NCBI RefSeq assembly: GCF_012524165.2
Contig: NZ_JABACJ020000030.1
Location: 1-58,863, forward strand
Source: Faecalicatena faecalis
GTDB lineage: Bacteria > Bacillota > Clostridia > Lachnospirales > Lachnospiraceae
Direction: 5' to 3'
DNA: 58,863 nucleotides
Shown: one piece after another, positions 32,850-41,679 of the stretch
How positions within the stretch are numbered: the first letter of the stretch is position 1
How the letters are laid out: the number at the start of each line of letters is the position of its first letter
Position numbers and translations under genes: made by a program
The notes under the pieces: generated by a model
Seen by the model: only the letters and a program-made list of their open reading frames with translations
Told to the model about the DNA's origin: nothing
Databases searched by the model: none

Positions 32850-35708
32850 ATGGATTTAGAACTTGAAAAGATTGAACTGATAGTAAACGGAAAAAAGGTT
32901 TGTAAGTATGTTCCACCGGCTATGCGGCTTGCAGATTTTTTAAGAGAAGAGCTTCATTTAATTGGAACAAAAAAAGGCTGTAATGCTGGAGAATGCGGGA
33001 CATGCTCTGTCCTGATCAACGGCGTGCTAAAGAAAAGTTGTATGATTCCAGTCAAGAAAGTCAATCACTGTGAAATTCTAACGATAGAAGGTATCGGAAA
33101 GGATGGGCTGGACATCATTCAAAGGTGCTTTATGAAGGTCGGCGCTGTCCAATGCGGTTATTGTACTCCTGGTATGATCATGGCTGCAACAGCGATTCTA
33201 AAAAAGAACAGACATCCCGATCAAGTAGAAATAAGAAAAGGCCTCGGTGGAAATATCTGCAGATGCACGGGCTACGCGAAGATCATAGAGGCGATAGAAT
33301 TGGCCCGGGATATCTTGAACCATGAGAAAAGCGCAGATTGTTTAGAGGCAGTTACACCGGAAACAAATAAGATCATCGGTTCTCGTATCGAGAGAGTCGA
33401 TGCCAGAGGGAAGGTCATGGGTGCACTGGAATATGCGGCTGATATGACGATGCCCAGGATGCTTAATGTCCACCTGGTCAGAAGCCGGGAGGTTCATGCC
33501 CAGATTCAAAAGATTGATTATGAGAAGGCATTGGAGATGCCTGGTGTCGAAGCTGTGATTACCAGCGAGGATGTTCCTGGTATAGATGGGTTCGGCGTCT
33601 ACTATCATGATCAGCCTGTCTTGGCAAAGGAAAAAATCCGTTTTTATGGAGAGCCGGTCGCAGCGATTGTTGCCGAGACTTTGGAGGAGGCACAAGAGGC
33701 AGAAAAATGCATCGAGATCACCTACAAAAAGCTTCCAATCGTTTCCAATATTGCGGAAGCAATTGACTGCAAATCTATCGTCCACGAGGATTATCCAGAT
33801 AATGTGGTCTCTACAACATCTGTGATAAAGGGGGATGTTGAAAGCGGCTTTCACAGCAGTGATGTCATTATCGAACAGGAATATTCCACACAAAGTGTGG
33901 ATCATGCCTACCTTGAGACAGAGGCCGGACTTGCATACTGTGATCCAGATGGTGTATTGGTCGTCAAATCTTGTGATCAGGATATCACACATCACCGTAT
34001 GCTTTTAGCCAAAATCCTGGGTATGCCGATCAATAAGATCAGGGTCATCATGACTCCTGTGGGTGGAGGCTTTGGCGGCAAGGAGGATATGATTTATCAG
34101 GGAATCCTGGCAATCGCTGCGTTGAAGACAAAACGTCCCGTAAAGCTGGTATTTTCCAGACAAGATTCTATGATAGGAAGCAGTAAACGTCATCCAGTTC
34201 TGATCCGGCATAAGATCGGTCTTAGTAAAGACGGCCGGATACGGGCGATCGAAGTGAATATAAAATCAGATGGCGGGGCCTATTGCTTCTCTACAAAAGG
34301 TACTGTCGCGAAGTCTGCGATCTTAGGAGCAGGTCCATATGAGATAGAGAATGTCAAGATGGTTTCAACCGGGTATTATACAAATAATACACCATCCGGG
34401 GCAATGCGGACCTTTGGAATCCTGCAGCCCACTTTTGCAATTGAATCCACTATGGATATCTGTTCCAAGCGGTTAGGAATCGATCCCATCGAACTCCGCC
34501 TCATAAATGGGGTAAAGGATGGGGCAGTCACGCATACTCAGCAAGTACTGGGGAGCGTGAGCTATTGTGAGACGCTAAAGGAATGTGCCAAACTTGCCTC
34601 CTGGGAGCCGGGTCCTTCTAATGTAAGAGGACAGGTGAGAAAAGATGTAAAGGGCAGCCAAATCGCACAGCCTTATATTCCAGGCTATGAATTCAAGTCA
34701 CCGGCCGCTCTTGAGCTCTGTCAAGCAAGATTCAAATATGGACGCGGTGTAGGAAGCGGATGGTATGGAATAGGGCGCTGCGCTACCGTTGATAAAGCAG
34801 GCGCATTCGTGGAAATCGATGACGGCGGCACGGCAATGATATTGACCGGAGTCACCGAGATCGGAGAAGGGATTCTGACTGTTCTAACACAGATCGCAGC
34901 GGATGAGCTTGGGATGTATCCACAGGATATTACGATTGGTGATAATGATACGGCCAGAGCACCGGAAGCTGCTCATGCAGGTGCGAGCAGACAATCCTAT
35001 ATGATCGGCAATGCAGTATTAAATGCCTGCCGGGATGTAAAAGAAAAATTTATCCGGGAAATTGCGGCCTACTGGAATGTGGATTCTTCCTCGATCTGTA
35101 TGAAGGACAGGAGAATTTTTGTACAGGGACATTCGAATTATGACCTTTCGCTGAAGGAAGCAGTGGATATTTGTAAAAAAGTAAGAGGGTATGTTCCTTT
35201 GGGCTCGGGGACTTATACTGCCCATCATGAGGCACTGGACCCAGTAAACGGAAAGGGAAATCCCTGGCAGGCATATGTATTTGGAAGCCAGATCGCAGAG
35301 GTCGCTGTCGATACATATACAGGAGAGGTGCATGTTCTTGGTATCTGGGCTTCCCATGACGTCGGGAGAGCAATCAATCCACAGGGAATTGAAGGGCAGA
35401 TCGAGGGCGGCGCCGTACAGAGCTTGGGTCAGGCCATCATGGAAAATTTTGAGCTTTCAGAGGGAGTGCCGATCAATCGGAACTTTGCAAAATATATCCT
35501 GCCTACGAGTGTGGATGTTCCAAAGGTCTATACCAATCTGGTGGAAGACAGGGATCCATTCAGTCCGCTTGGTGCAAAAGGAATCGGTGAACCGGCTCCT
35601 CTGCCGACAACACCGGCAATTGTGAATGCGATTTATGATGCCGTAGGAGTACGCATTACTTCGCTTCCGGCAACTCCAGAAAAGATTTTGAACGAGATGG
35701 CAAAATAG
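32850..35708 (+). CDS. Molybdenum hydroxylase, fused [2Fe-2S] and molybdopterin-binding subunit (XDH/CoxSL-type)
   Basis: The 952-residue protein fuses two parts usually encoded apart. Residues 1-160 carry the plant-type cluster (C44, C49, C52 and a later Cys) and the second cluster (C102, C105, C137, C139 in CRCTGY). From about 170 on is the molybdopterin domain with GGGFGGKED and the catalytic glutamate E914 in GAKGIGEP. Such enzymes hydroxylate a carbon next to nitrogen in heterocycles, or oxidise aldehydes. The IolD-like, dehydrogenase and anion-transport neighbours do not fit a purine operon. The substrate is therefore open: an aldehyde or ring carbon of a carbocyclic acid is the working idea. 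Confidence 0.92.
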   Translation: MDLELEKIELIVNGKKVCKYVPPAMRLADFLREELHLIGTKKGCNAGECGTCSVLINGVLKKSCMIPVKKVNHCEILTIEGIGKDGLDIIQRCFMKVGAVQCGYCTPGMIMAATAILKKNRHPDQVEIRKGLGGNICRCTGYAKIIEAIELARDILNHEKSADCLEAVTPETNKIIGSRIERVDARGKVMGALEYAADMTMPRMLNVHLVRSREVHAQIQKIDYEKALEMPGVEAVITSEDVPGIDGFGVYYHDQPVLAKEKIRFYGEPVAAIVAETLEEAQEAEKCIEITYKKLPIVSNIAEAIDCKSIVHEDYPDNVVSTTSVIKGDVESGFHSSDVIIEQEYSTQSVDHAYLETEAGLAYCDPDGVLVVKSCDQDITHHRMLLAKILGMPINKIRVIMTPVGGGFGGKEDMIYQGILAIAALKTKRPVKLVFSRQDSMIGSSKRHPVLIRHKIGLSKDGRIRAIEVNIKSDGGAYCFSTKGTVAKSAILGAGPYEIENVKMVSTGYYTNNTPSGAMRTFGILQPTFAIESTMDICSKRLGIDPIELRLINGVKDGAVTHTQQVLGSVSYCETLKECAKLASWEPGPSNVRGQVRKDVKGSQIAQPYIPGYEFKSPAALELCQARFKYGRGVGSGWYGIGRCATVDKAGAFVEIDDGGTAMILTGVTEIGEGILTVLTQIAADELGMYPQDITIGDNDTARAPEAAHAGASRQSYMIGNAVLNACRDVKEKFIREIAAYWNVDSSSICMKDRRIFVQGHSNYDLSLKEAVDICKKVRGYVPLGSGTYTAHHEALDPVNGKGNPWQAYVFGSQIAEVAVDTYTGEVHVLGIWASHDVGRAINPQGIEGQIEGGAVQSLGQAIMENFELSEGVPINRNFAKYILPTSVDVPKVYTNLVEDRDPFSPLGAKGIGEPAPLPTTPAIVNAIYDAVGVRITSLPATPEKILNEMAK

Positions 35709-35760
35709 CACGTTTTGTATCTCGTCACCCATAATACATTGTAAATGGAGAAAATTGATT

Positions 35761-37245
35761 ATGAATAGTACAAATAACGTATCTGGTAAACCTAGCGGTT
35801 TATCAGTAAATGCAAAAAGATGGATCTATATATGTATCAGCGTTGTTGTGTTGATACTCATTAAGAATATCAGTTTCCCGGCATCCATTGTGACGATAAA
35901 AGATGCAACTCTGACCGCAGAAGGACAGAAGGCACTGGCCGTGCTTATCTTTGCTCTCCTGCTTTGGATCACAGAGGCGATCCCGTTCCATTTTACCGGT
36001 CTGCTTGCGATGGCTCTGCTGGCCTTGCTGGGTGTAGATTCCTTTGGGAATATTGTTAAAGTCGGTTTCGGTAACATTAATGTAGTCTTTTTTATTGGTG
36101 TATTTATCCTCAGTGCATTCATCAATAAATCAGGACTTGGAAAACGACTGGTCAACATATGTCTGTCCATTACCGGAAATAGTACCAAATATATTATATT
36201 AGGTTTTCTGGTCGTAGGTGTGGTGTTGTCCATGTGGATTTCCAATATGGCTGTTGCTGCGATGCTTATGCCGCTGGCAAAATCTCTTTTGGATGAAGAA
36301 GGAGTAAAGCCGCTGGAAAGCAATTTTGGAAAAGCACTTTTGATCTCTGTTGCATGGGGCAGCTTGATCGGCGGCTTCGGGACTCCGGCAGGAAATGGTC
36401 CCAATCCGTTAGCGATTGGTTTTATGAAGGATATGGCAGGGATTGATGTTTCCTTTTTAGACTGGATGAAATATGGAATTCCGATTTCCCTGGTACATAT
36501 TCCAATCGCATGGGGACTGCTTTTACTGGCATTTAAGCCCGAAATGAAGTATCTTAAAAAGACAAATGAAGAAATCAAGAAAGAGTTCAAAAATCAGCCG
36601 AAGCTCTCACGTGATGAGATCGTAACCTTGATTATTTTTATTGCAACGGTTGCATTATGGGTGTTCTCTTCTCCAATTTCCAAATTATTGGGAATTGACC
36701 TTCCGATCGCGCTGCCGGTTATGCTGACTACGATGCTGTTCTTCTTCCCGGGAGTCAGTCAGACAAAATACAAAGCAATCGAAAAAGAAATGTCCTGGAG
36801 CAGCATAATCTTAGTGCTTTCAGGTGTATCGATCGGTATGGTGCTTTATCAGACAGGAGTAGCGAACTGGATCGCACTTGGTCTGTTGGGAAATGTAGGT
36901 GGATTAAGTCCAATTTTAATGATTTTCGTGGTTGTATTGAGCGTTTCATTGATGAATATTACGCTTTCAAGTGCTACGGTATCTGCGAGTATTGTAATTC
37001 CGATCATTATAGAGCTTTCTATGAATCTGGGAATTCCAACACTGGGAATTGCGTTCCCGGCAGCGTTAGCATCTTCCTTGGCGTTTATTTTGATCACATC
37101 AACTCCAACAAACGTAATCGCCTATTCAGCCGGTTATTTTTCAATCAAGGATTTTGCTAAGGCAGGAGTCCTGATGTCGATCGTTTCTTGCGTGATCGTA
37201 GCCGTAGTGATGTATGGCGTAGGATTACTGACAGGATTGTATTAA
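35761..37245 (+). CDS. SLC13/DASS-family sodium:anion symporter
   Basis: This 494-residue polytopic membrane protein has about eleven to twelve segments. It shows the DASS landmarks WITEAIPFHFTGLL near the first third, SWISNMAVAAMLMPLA-like sodium-site sequence, the SLIGGFGTPAGNGPNP loop, and the matching C-terminal ITSTPTNVIAYSAGYF loop. Family members import di- and tricarboxylates or sulfate with sodium. It therefore predicts an anionic, carboxylated substrate for the operon. I prefer ATG 35761 to the TTG at 35755, because TGGAG lies ten bases before it. Confidence 0.9.
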   Translation: MNSTNNVSGKPSGLSVNAKRWIYICISVVVLILIKNISFPASIVTIKDATLTAEGQKALAVLIFALLLWITEAIPFHFTGLLAMALLALLGVDSFGNIVKVGFGNINVVFFIGVFILSAFINKSGLGKRLVNICLSITGNSTKYIILGFLVVGVVLSMWISNMAVAAMLMPLAKSLLDEEGVKPLESNFGKALLISVAWGSLIGGFGTPAGNGPNPLAIGFMKDMAGIDVSFLDWMKYGIPISLVHIPIAWGLLLLAFKPEMKYLKKTNEEIKKEFKNQPKLSRDEIVTLIIFIATVALWVFSSPISKLLGIDLPIALPVMLTTMLFFFPGVSQTKYKAIEKEMSWSSIILVLSGVSIGMVLYQTGVANWIALGLLGNVGGLSPILMIFVVVLSVSLMNITLSSATVSASIVIPIIIELSMNLGIPTLGIAFPAALASSLAFILITSTPTNVIAYSAGYFSIKDFAKAGVLMSIVSCVIVAVVMYGVGLLTGLY

Positions 37246-37268
37246 TCTACGAATGGAGGAATATAAGT

Positions 37269-37898
37269 ATGAAGATCGCAGTGATCAATGAAGTAAGTGC
37301 TTCTAACAAAAATGCAGATATTGTAAATGCATTACATAAGACCACAGATGCAAAGGTGCTGAATGTTGGAATGAAAGGCCCGGAACAGGTCCCATCTCTG
37401 ACTTACATCCATACCAGTTATATGGCGGCAATTCTATTAAATACCGGCTGCTGTGACTTTGTGGTCGGTGGATGCGGTACCGGACAGGGATTTATGAATG
37501 GAGTACTCAATTTCCCGAAAGTCGTATGCGGCCTTATCGTAGAACCGCTGGATGCTTGGCTCTTCTCCCAGATCAACGGAGGGAATTGTGTATCCCTGCC
37601 GCTGAATAAAGGGTATGGATGGGCTGGCAATATTGAGTTAGAATATATCTTTGAAAAGCTGTTTGCAGATCCCAAAGGAGCAGGATATCCGAAGGAAAGA
37701 GCAGAAAGCCAGGCACAGAGCCGAGAGATATTAGCGGAAATTTCTAAAATTACGCACAAGGATCTTATCGATATCTTGAAAGCATCTGATCCGGGTATTT
37801 TAAAAGCAATTGCCGGGAGTGAAGACTTCATGGAGGCTTTGAAGGACGGCAAAGAAAGTGCAAAGGCAGTCTTTGAATTGCTTGAGAAAATGAAATAG
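37269..37898 (+). CDS. RpiB/LacAB-family isomerase, DhuI-like
   Basis: The 209-residue protein belongs to the RpiB/LacA/LacB fold. Its catalytic cysteine sits in GGCGTGQGFMNGVLNFPKVVCG. The start MKIAVINE and the ends PLDAWLFSQINGGNCVSLPL and AGYPKERAE resemble, as I recall them, the streptococcal DhuI enzymes that isomerise 4-deoxy-5-ketouronates, rather than ribose-phosphate isomerase. GGAGGAAT precedes ATG 37269; a longer in-frame extension to 37188 runs into the transporter gene and is rejected. A KduD/DhuD-like reductase follows in the same operon, separated by an IclR regulator, which supports a deoxy-uronate role. Confidence 0.75.
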   Translation: MKIAVINEVSASNKNADIVNALHKTTDAKVLNVGMKGPEQVPSLTYIHTSYMAAILLNTGCCDFVVGGCGTGQGFMNGVLNFPKVVCGLIVEPLDAWLFSQINGGNCVSLPLNKGYGWAGNIELEYIFEKLFADPKGAGYPKERAESQAQSREILAEISKITHKDLIDILKASDPGILKAIAGSEDFMEALKDGKESAKAVFELLEKMK

Positions 37899-37910
37899 GA
37901 GAGGTGTTAT

Positions 37911-38669
37911 ATGGTACAGTCATTGGCAAGAGGAATCGAGATTTTATCAATTATTCATGAAAGAGGAAGTGCGACAATTGTGGAGGTGGCCGCCGTCCTT
38001 GGCGTGGACAAAAGTACGGTTTCCCGGCTGATGGCAACTCTGATGAAATATGATATGGTCAGTGTTGATCCGGTCAGCAAAAAATATCGGCTGGGATTCA
38101 GGCTTTTATACTTAAGTGAAGGAGTCAAAAAGAACTTTAATGTTGCAATAGCAGCACGGCCATATCTATACAAAATTTGTGATGAAACAAAAGAAAGTGT
38201 TCATCTGGCTGCGATGGGAAACCGTAAAATGTATATTGTTGACCAGGTTCGGAGTCAGAGGGAGTATAATCTCTCGGCCCAGATCGGGATGATCGAGGCC
38301 TGGCACTGTTCCGCTGTGGGGAAATGTGTTCTGGCCTATAAGCCTCTGTCCTTTATTGAGGATATCTTCCGCGATTACCAGTTTGAACATTATACGTCAA
38401 ACACAATCACAAATTATGCAGATTTAGAAAAAGAGTTAAAAAAGATCAGAGAGCAGGGATACGCCCTGGATGATGAGGAGCGTACTTTGGGAGTAAGATG
38501 CTTAGCGGTTCCGGTTTTTAACTACAATGGGAATGTTAGCTGTTGTGTTGGAATTTCGGCACCAAAGGAGCAGATTACGCCGGCAACGATTAAGAAATAC
38601 ACGTTGTGCATGAAAAAGTATGGCAGTCAGATCAGTAAAGAATTAGGTTACGGTCTGTATAGAAGCTAG
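37911..38669 (+). CDS. IclR-family transcriptional regulator
   Basis: The 252-residue protein has an N-terminal winged helix (ATIVEVAAVLGVDKSTVSRLMATLMKYDMV, about 21-50) and a C-terminal effector domain (from about 80; CHSAVGKCVLAY-like sequence and GVRCLAVPVFNYNGNVSCCVGISAP). IclR proteins such as KdgR sense small acids, including 2-keto-3-deoxygluconate. It lies 13 bp after the isomerase gene and 90 bp before the reductase gene, so it is the likely local regulator of the operon. No operator was identified with confidence. Confidence 0.93.
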   Translation: MVQSLARGIEILSIIHERGSATIVEVAAVLGVDKSTVSRLMATLMKYDMVSVDPVSKKYRLGFRLLYLSEGVKKNFNVAIAARPYLYKICDETKESVHLAAMGNRKMYIVDQVRSQREYNLSAQIGMIEAWHCSAVGKCVLAYKPLSFIEDIFRDYQFEHYTSNTITNYADLEKELKKIREQGYALDDEERTLGVRCLAVPVFNYNGNVSCCVGISAPKEQITPATIKKYTLCMKKYGSQISKELGYGLYRS

Positions 38670-38758
38670 GGAATCTTGATAGAAAAGAAGATATAGAAAC
38701 ATACGGACGAAGTAGAAATCGGCACTTTGAGCTGCCGGTACCACGAGAGGAAGTTTTT

Positions 38759-39532
38759 ATGAGTGATTTTATACAGCAGTTTAGTTTAAAAGGAAAGAAA
38801 GCAATTGTTACAGGCGGTGCTAAGGGACTGTGCAATGGCATGGCACAGGCGCTGCATGACGCCGGAGCTGAGGTGGTTCTGTTAGACATTTTGGATATGG
38901 TGGATGAGTCTGCTAAGAGAATGGCAGAAAATGGGCCGATGGTGCATGCAGTACGGGGGGATCTGTCCAAGACGGAAGGGCTTAAGGAGCTCTATCAAAA
39001 ATGTCTGGAAAAACTGGGAGGAAGGGTGGATATCCTTCTGAACGGTGCGGGGATACAGTTCCGGGCGCCGGCAGTGGAGTTCCCGCATGACCGTTGGGAG
39101 AAGATTGTAGCGATTAACATGAATGCCGTATTCTATTTGTCACAGTTAGCTGGTAAAACCATGCTGGAACAAAAATACGGCAAGATCATCAATATTGCCT
39201 CTATGACTTCATTTTTTGCCAGCGTATTGATTCCGGCGTACAGTGCCAGTAAAGCTGGAGTAGCACAGATCACGAAGGCGCTGTCAAACGAATGGGCCAG
39301 CCAGGGCGTGAATGTAAATGCAATCGCACCAGGATACATGGCTACGGAGCTGACCGCAAATATGAAGGAAGTAAATCCGAAGCAGTATGATGAGATCACC
39401 AGCAGGATTCCGATGGGACGCTGGGGGAAGATGGAGGATCTGCAGGGATTAACGGTCTTCTTAGCATCAGATGCATCGGCTTATATTTCCGGTGCAGTGA
39501 TTCCGGTCGATGGCGGTTTCATGGGAAAATAA
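38759..39532 (+). CDS. KduD/DhuD-like short-chain dehydrogenase
   Basis: This 257-residue SDR has the nucleotide motif TGGAKGLCNGMA, an altered NNAG motif (LNGAG), catalytic serine in NIASMTSFF, and YSASKAG. The C-terminal half (VNAIAPGYMATE, RIPMGRWGK, and the end IPVDGGFMGK) closely follows KduD, 2-deoxy-D-gluconate/3-deoxy-2,5-diketogluconate reductase. With the DhuI-like isomerase it could turn a deoxy-ketouronate into 2-keto-3-deoxygluconate. GAGAGGAAG precedes ATG 38759, and a strong terminator follows. KduD-like SDRs vary in substrate, so the exact reaction is inferred. Confidence 0.82.
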   Translation: MSDFIQQFSLKGKKAIVTGGAKGLCNGMAQALHDAGAEVVLLDILDMVDESAKRMAENGPMVHAVRGDLSKTEGLKELYQKCLEKLGGRVDILLNGAGIQFRAPAVEFPHDRWEKIVAINMNAVFYLSQLAGKTMLEQKYGKIINIASMTSFFASVLIPAYSASKAGVAQITKALSNEWASQGVNVNAIAPGYMATELTANMKEVNPKQYDEITSRIPMGRWGKMEDLQGLTVFLASDASAYISGAVIPVDGGFMGK

Positions 39533-39556
39533 GAAAATGCTTAGAAACGATAGGAG

Positions 39557-39597
39557 AATAGGTGTATCATTAGAAATAGTGATACACTTATTTTTTT
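39557..39597 (+). terminator. Terminator closing the IolD/molybdenum-hydroxylase operon
   Basis: AATAGGTGTATCA (39557-39569) pairs with TGATACACTTATT (39580-39592), followed by a T run to 39597. It separates this operon from the GntR regulator. Confidence 0.85.
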
Positions 39598-39622
39598 CGC
39601 TTTTATAGGCTATTGAACGTAC

Positions 39623-39651
39623 TTGACGTACCTTCGGAATCCCGATATAAT
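39623..39651 (+). promoter_or_regulatory. Promoter of the GntR regulator gene
   Basis: TTGACG (39623-39628) and TATAAT (39646-39651) are spaced by 17 bp. Transcription should start near 39658, which rules out upstream in-frame start codons and fixes translation at ATG 39686. Confidence 0.8.
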
Positions 39652-39662
39652 AAAAGAAAATA

Positions 39663-39674
39663 TGGTCAGACCGG
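39663..39674 (+). promoter_or_regulatory. Putative GntR/FadR operator, copy 1 (TGGTCAGACCGG)
   Basis: This near-palindrome (GGTCAGACC core) lies just after the predicted transcription start of the regulator gene, a place where a bound repressor would block initiation. The identical 12-mer recurs at 44071-44082. The shape fits the FadR-subfamily GTC-N-GAC operator. Confidence 0.72.
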
Positions 39675-39685
39675 TAAGGAGCATT

Positions 39686-40393
39686 ATGGAATACAGTAGA
39701 GAAACAGAAGGAAAATCATTGTTATATTCCAAACTGTCAGATAGAATATACCAATACATCAAAGAAGAAGATTTAAAACCCGGGGACAGGCTTCCCGGAG
39801 AGAGGAAGCTGGCAGCGGAATGGAAGGTCAGCCGTCCCACCCTCAGGGAGGCGATCCGGGAGTTAGAGAATCAGGGAGTCGTCCGTGTGGAAGTGGGAAA
39901 GGGGACTTTTGTTACAGATTATGTGGAAGGAAGGCAGATGAGCATTCATCTTGCATTGAAGAACTTTCTGGAGCTTTTTGAGATCAAGACAGTCCTGGAG
40001 CGGTACTGTCTGGAGAATGCGATTCCGAAGATTTCAGAGTCTAAGCTTAAAGAACTGGAGGATCTGGCGGTTCAGATGGATGCCATAGCAGCAAGAGGTG
40101 TGATGCCCAAGGAGATGGATCATCAGTTTCACCGCAGTGTGATCGAAAGCTATGGAAATCAGGAGATGACCAACATGGTCTGTAATATGATCGAGATGTA
40201 TGAGACCTTTGATAAAGAGCTCTATGGATATTTTGAGGAGACAGGCTTCGATTATTTTCCAATCCTGCTCAGTACATTTCCTTATCATCTTGAGATGGTA
40301 CGCTGCATGAAAGAGCGGAATGTGGAGAAAGCGCTCGAGATGTTCGATAAGATCGTTGCACTTGACCTGGAGATTTATGGAAGGATTGAATAG
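39686..40393 (+). CDS. GntR-family (FadR/FCD-type) transcriptional regulator
   Basis: The 235-residue regulator has an N-terminal GntR winged helix (LKPGDRLPGERKLAAEWKVSRPTLREAIRELENQGVV region, about 30-65) and a C-terminal FCD helical domain with metal/ligand histidines (DHQFHRSVIES). FCD-type GntR proteins often respond to uronates or other sugar acids. AAGGAG before ATG 39686 and the promoter position decide the start. It is monocistronic with a strong terminator after it. Two identical operator-like sites suggest that it controls itself and the ABC transporter operon at 44194. Confidence 0.92.
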   Translation: MEYSRETEGKSLLYSKLSDRIYQYIKEEDLKPGDRLPGERKLAAEWKVSRPTLREAIRELENQGVVRVEVGKGTFVTDYVEGRQMSIHLALKNFLELFEIKTVLERYCLENAIPKISESKLKELEDLAVQMDAIAARGVMPKEMDHQFHRSVIESYGNQEMTNMVCNMIEMYETFDKELYGYFEETGFDYFPILLSTFPYHLEMVRCMKERNVEKALEMFDKIVALDLEIYGRIE

Positions 40394-40444
40394 TGTGCTG
40401 TTTTTTATCTGTTAGCTAATGGATAAGAGATATGTGGATAGCAG

Positions 40445-40494
40445 AACTGCTGTACAGCATGCCCAAAGGGGGCGCTGTACAGCAGTTTCTTTCT
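40445..40494. terminator. Terminator after the GntR gene, shared with the convergent URO-D gene
   Basis: AACTGCTGTACAGC (40445-40458) pairs perfectly over 14 bp with GCTGTACAGCAGTT (40474-40487), followed by TCTTTCT. It lies between two converging genes. Confidence 0.8.
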
Positions 40495-40531
40495 GATGTA
40501 AGCCTGCAGATATTCTGCTGGAGATACACAC

Positions 40532-41647
40532 TTAATCTAAGATTTTTTTCACCTGTTCACAGTAGTATTGTACATTTTCCCACTTTGCATCATCGGGAAT
40601 CCGGTGATCCGGGCAGGGAATATAGCCGTAGAGCTGTGCAAGAGGCTTTAAACGTTTGATTTCTTCATCGATAGCGGCGTAATCCTGAGCGAGAAGATGT
40701 TTGCGCATGCCGCCGACTCCTTTTATGGCTTTTCCATATCTTTCACGCCATGGTGCAATACTGGCATCCCAGGTGCCAACTTCAATCGGAAACATGGTGT
40801 TGACTCCATTTTCCAACCAGATCGGTAGAAGGGCATCCACCTTTCCATCGCAATCTACGCTGATCGTGTCAATTCCATATGAATGCAGGAGCGTGGTGAT
40901 CTTCTTGTAATAGGCGGCCGTATATTCCTCGAACATGGCAGGGGAGAGAAGAGGACCATTTTTGTAACAGACATCCTCCCAAAAGTGTGCATAGTCAAAG
41001 CTCACGCCAGTATCAAGCGTTCTCTGAACGGACTTTAGGCACAGATCTCCGATGGTGCAGAACATTTCTTCAAGCAGTTCCTCATCATCTACGACCATAT
41101 AACTAAGGCCTACGATTCCAAGATAATCCCGGAGACGTCCGCAGAGGCTGCCGCAGTGCAGACCGATCGGATTTCCTTTTGCCTGTTCCGCTTTCAGACG
41201 GTCCAGCTCTGCTTGAGAAAATCGTTCCTCTTGATAGGTCAGCCTTGGCAGGTAATATTTTTCCCAGGAAGCCCGGTCCTCTAACAGGTGGCCGACTTCA
41301 GCGGGAATCGACTTTGCATCCTTCCTTTGAAGGATATAGACGCCGTCACAGTTGATATATTTATCAAAACCATCGTCTAAATGTTCTACGAATTTTTCCT
41401 CGAAAAAGGGGAAAAGCTCTGTTGTTGTTACACGTGCCGCGTGCCATCCAAAGTCAAAGCCAAGCTTTTGGGAAAGAAGGTCCTCGGCCTCATAGGCGTA
41501 GTCCTCAAAATCCAGAATATCTTTGCTGATATGTCCTTCCTGGACCCATCTTTCAATGACTTCCGGGGTGAATCCAAAATGTACAGCAGGCATACGGTCT
41601 GGTTTCTGGTAATTCATAATCGCATGTAATCGTTCGCGGTTATTCAT
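40532..41647 (-). CDS. Uroporphyrinogen decarboxylase superfamily protein, copy 1
   Basis: This 371-residue URO-D-fold protein opens with MNNRERLHAIMNYQKPDRMP, as in MtaA/CmuA-type methyltransferases. However, where those have the zinc motif HxCG the sequence reads VDCDGKVDALLPIWLENG, so the metal-binding histidine is missing. It is also not a true HemE. The C-terminal blocks VGTWDASIAPWRERYGKAIKGVGG and GYIPCPDHRIPDDAKWENVQYY are typical of URO-D-like proteins in sugar loci. GAGGAAAT precedes ATG 41647. It sits downstream of a glycosidase gene on the same strand, and a paralogue is at 48662. The function is unknown. Confidence 0.85.
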   Translation of the reverse strand: MNNRERLHAIMNYQKPDRMPAVHFGFTPEVIERWVQEGHISKDILDFEDYAYEAEDLLSQKLGFDFGWHAARVTTTELFPFFEEKFVEHLDDGFDKYINCDGVYILQRKDAKSIPAEVGHLLEDRASWEKYYLPRLTYQEERFSQAELDRLKAEQAKGNPIGLHCGSLCGRLRDYLGIVGLSYMVVDDEELLEEMFCTIGDLCLKSVQRTLDTGVSFDYAHFWEDVCYKNGPLLSPAMFEEYTAAYYKKITTLLHSYGIDTISVDCDGKVDALLPIWLENGVNTMFPIEVGTWDASIAPWRERYGKAIKGVGGMRKHLLAQDYAAIDEEIKRLKPLAQLYGYIPCPDHRIPDDAKWENVQYYCEQVKKILD

Positions 41648-41679
41648 AATAATTTCCTCGTCTTTCTGTATAGAAGAAG

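Noticed and set aside
37188..37268. N-terminal extension of the RpiB-family isomerase
   Set aside because: It overlaps the end of the transporter gene in another frame, while a good ribosome site precedes ATG 37269.
39623..39685. N-terminal extension of the GntR regulator
   Set aside because: It contains the promoter -35 and -10 boxes and lies mostly upstream of the predicted transcription start.
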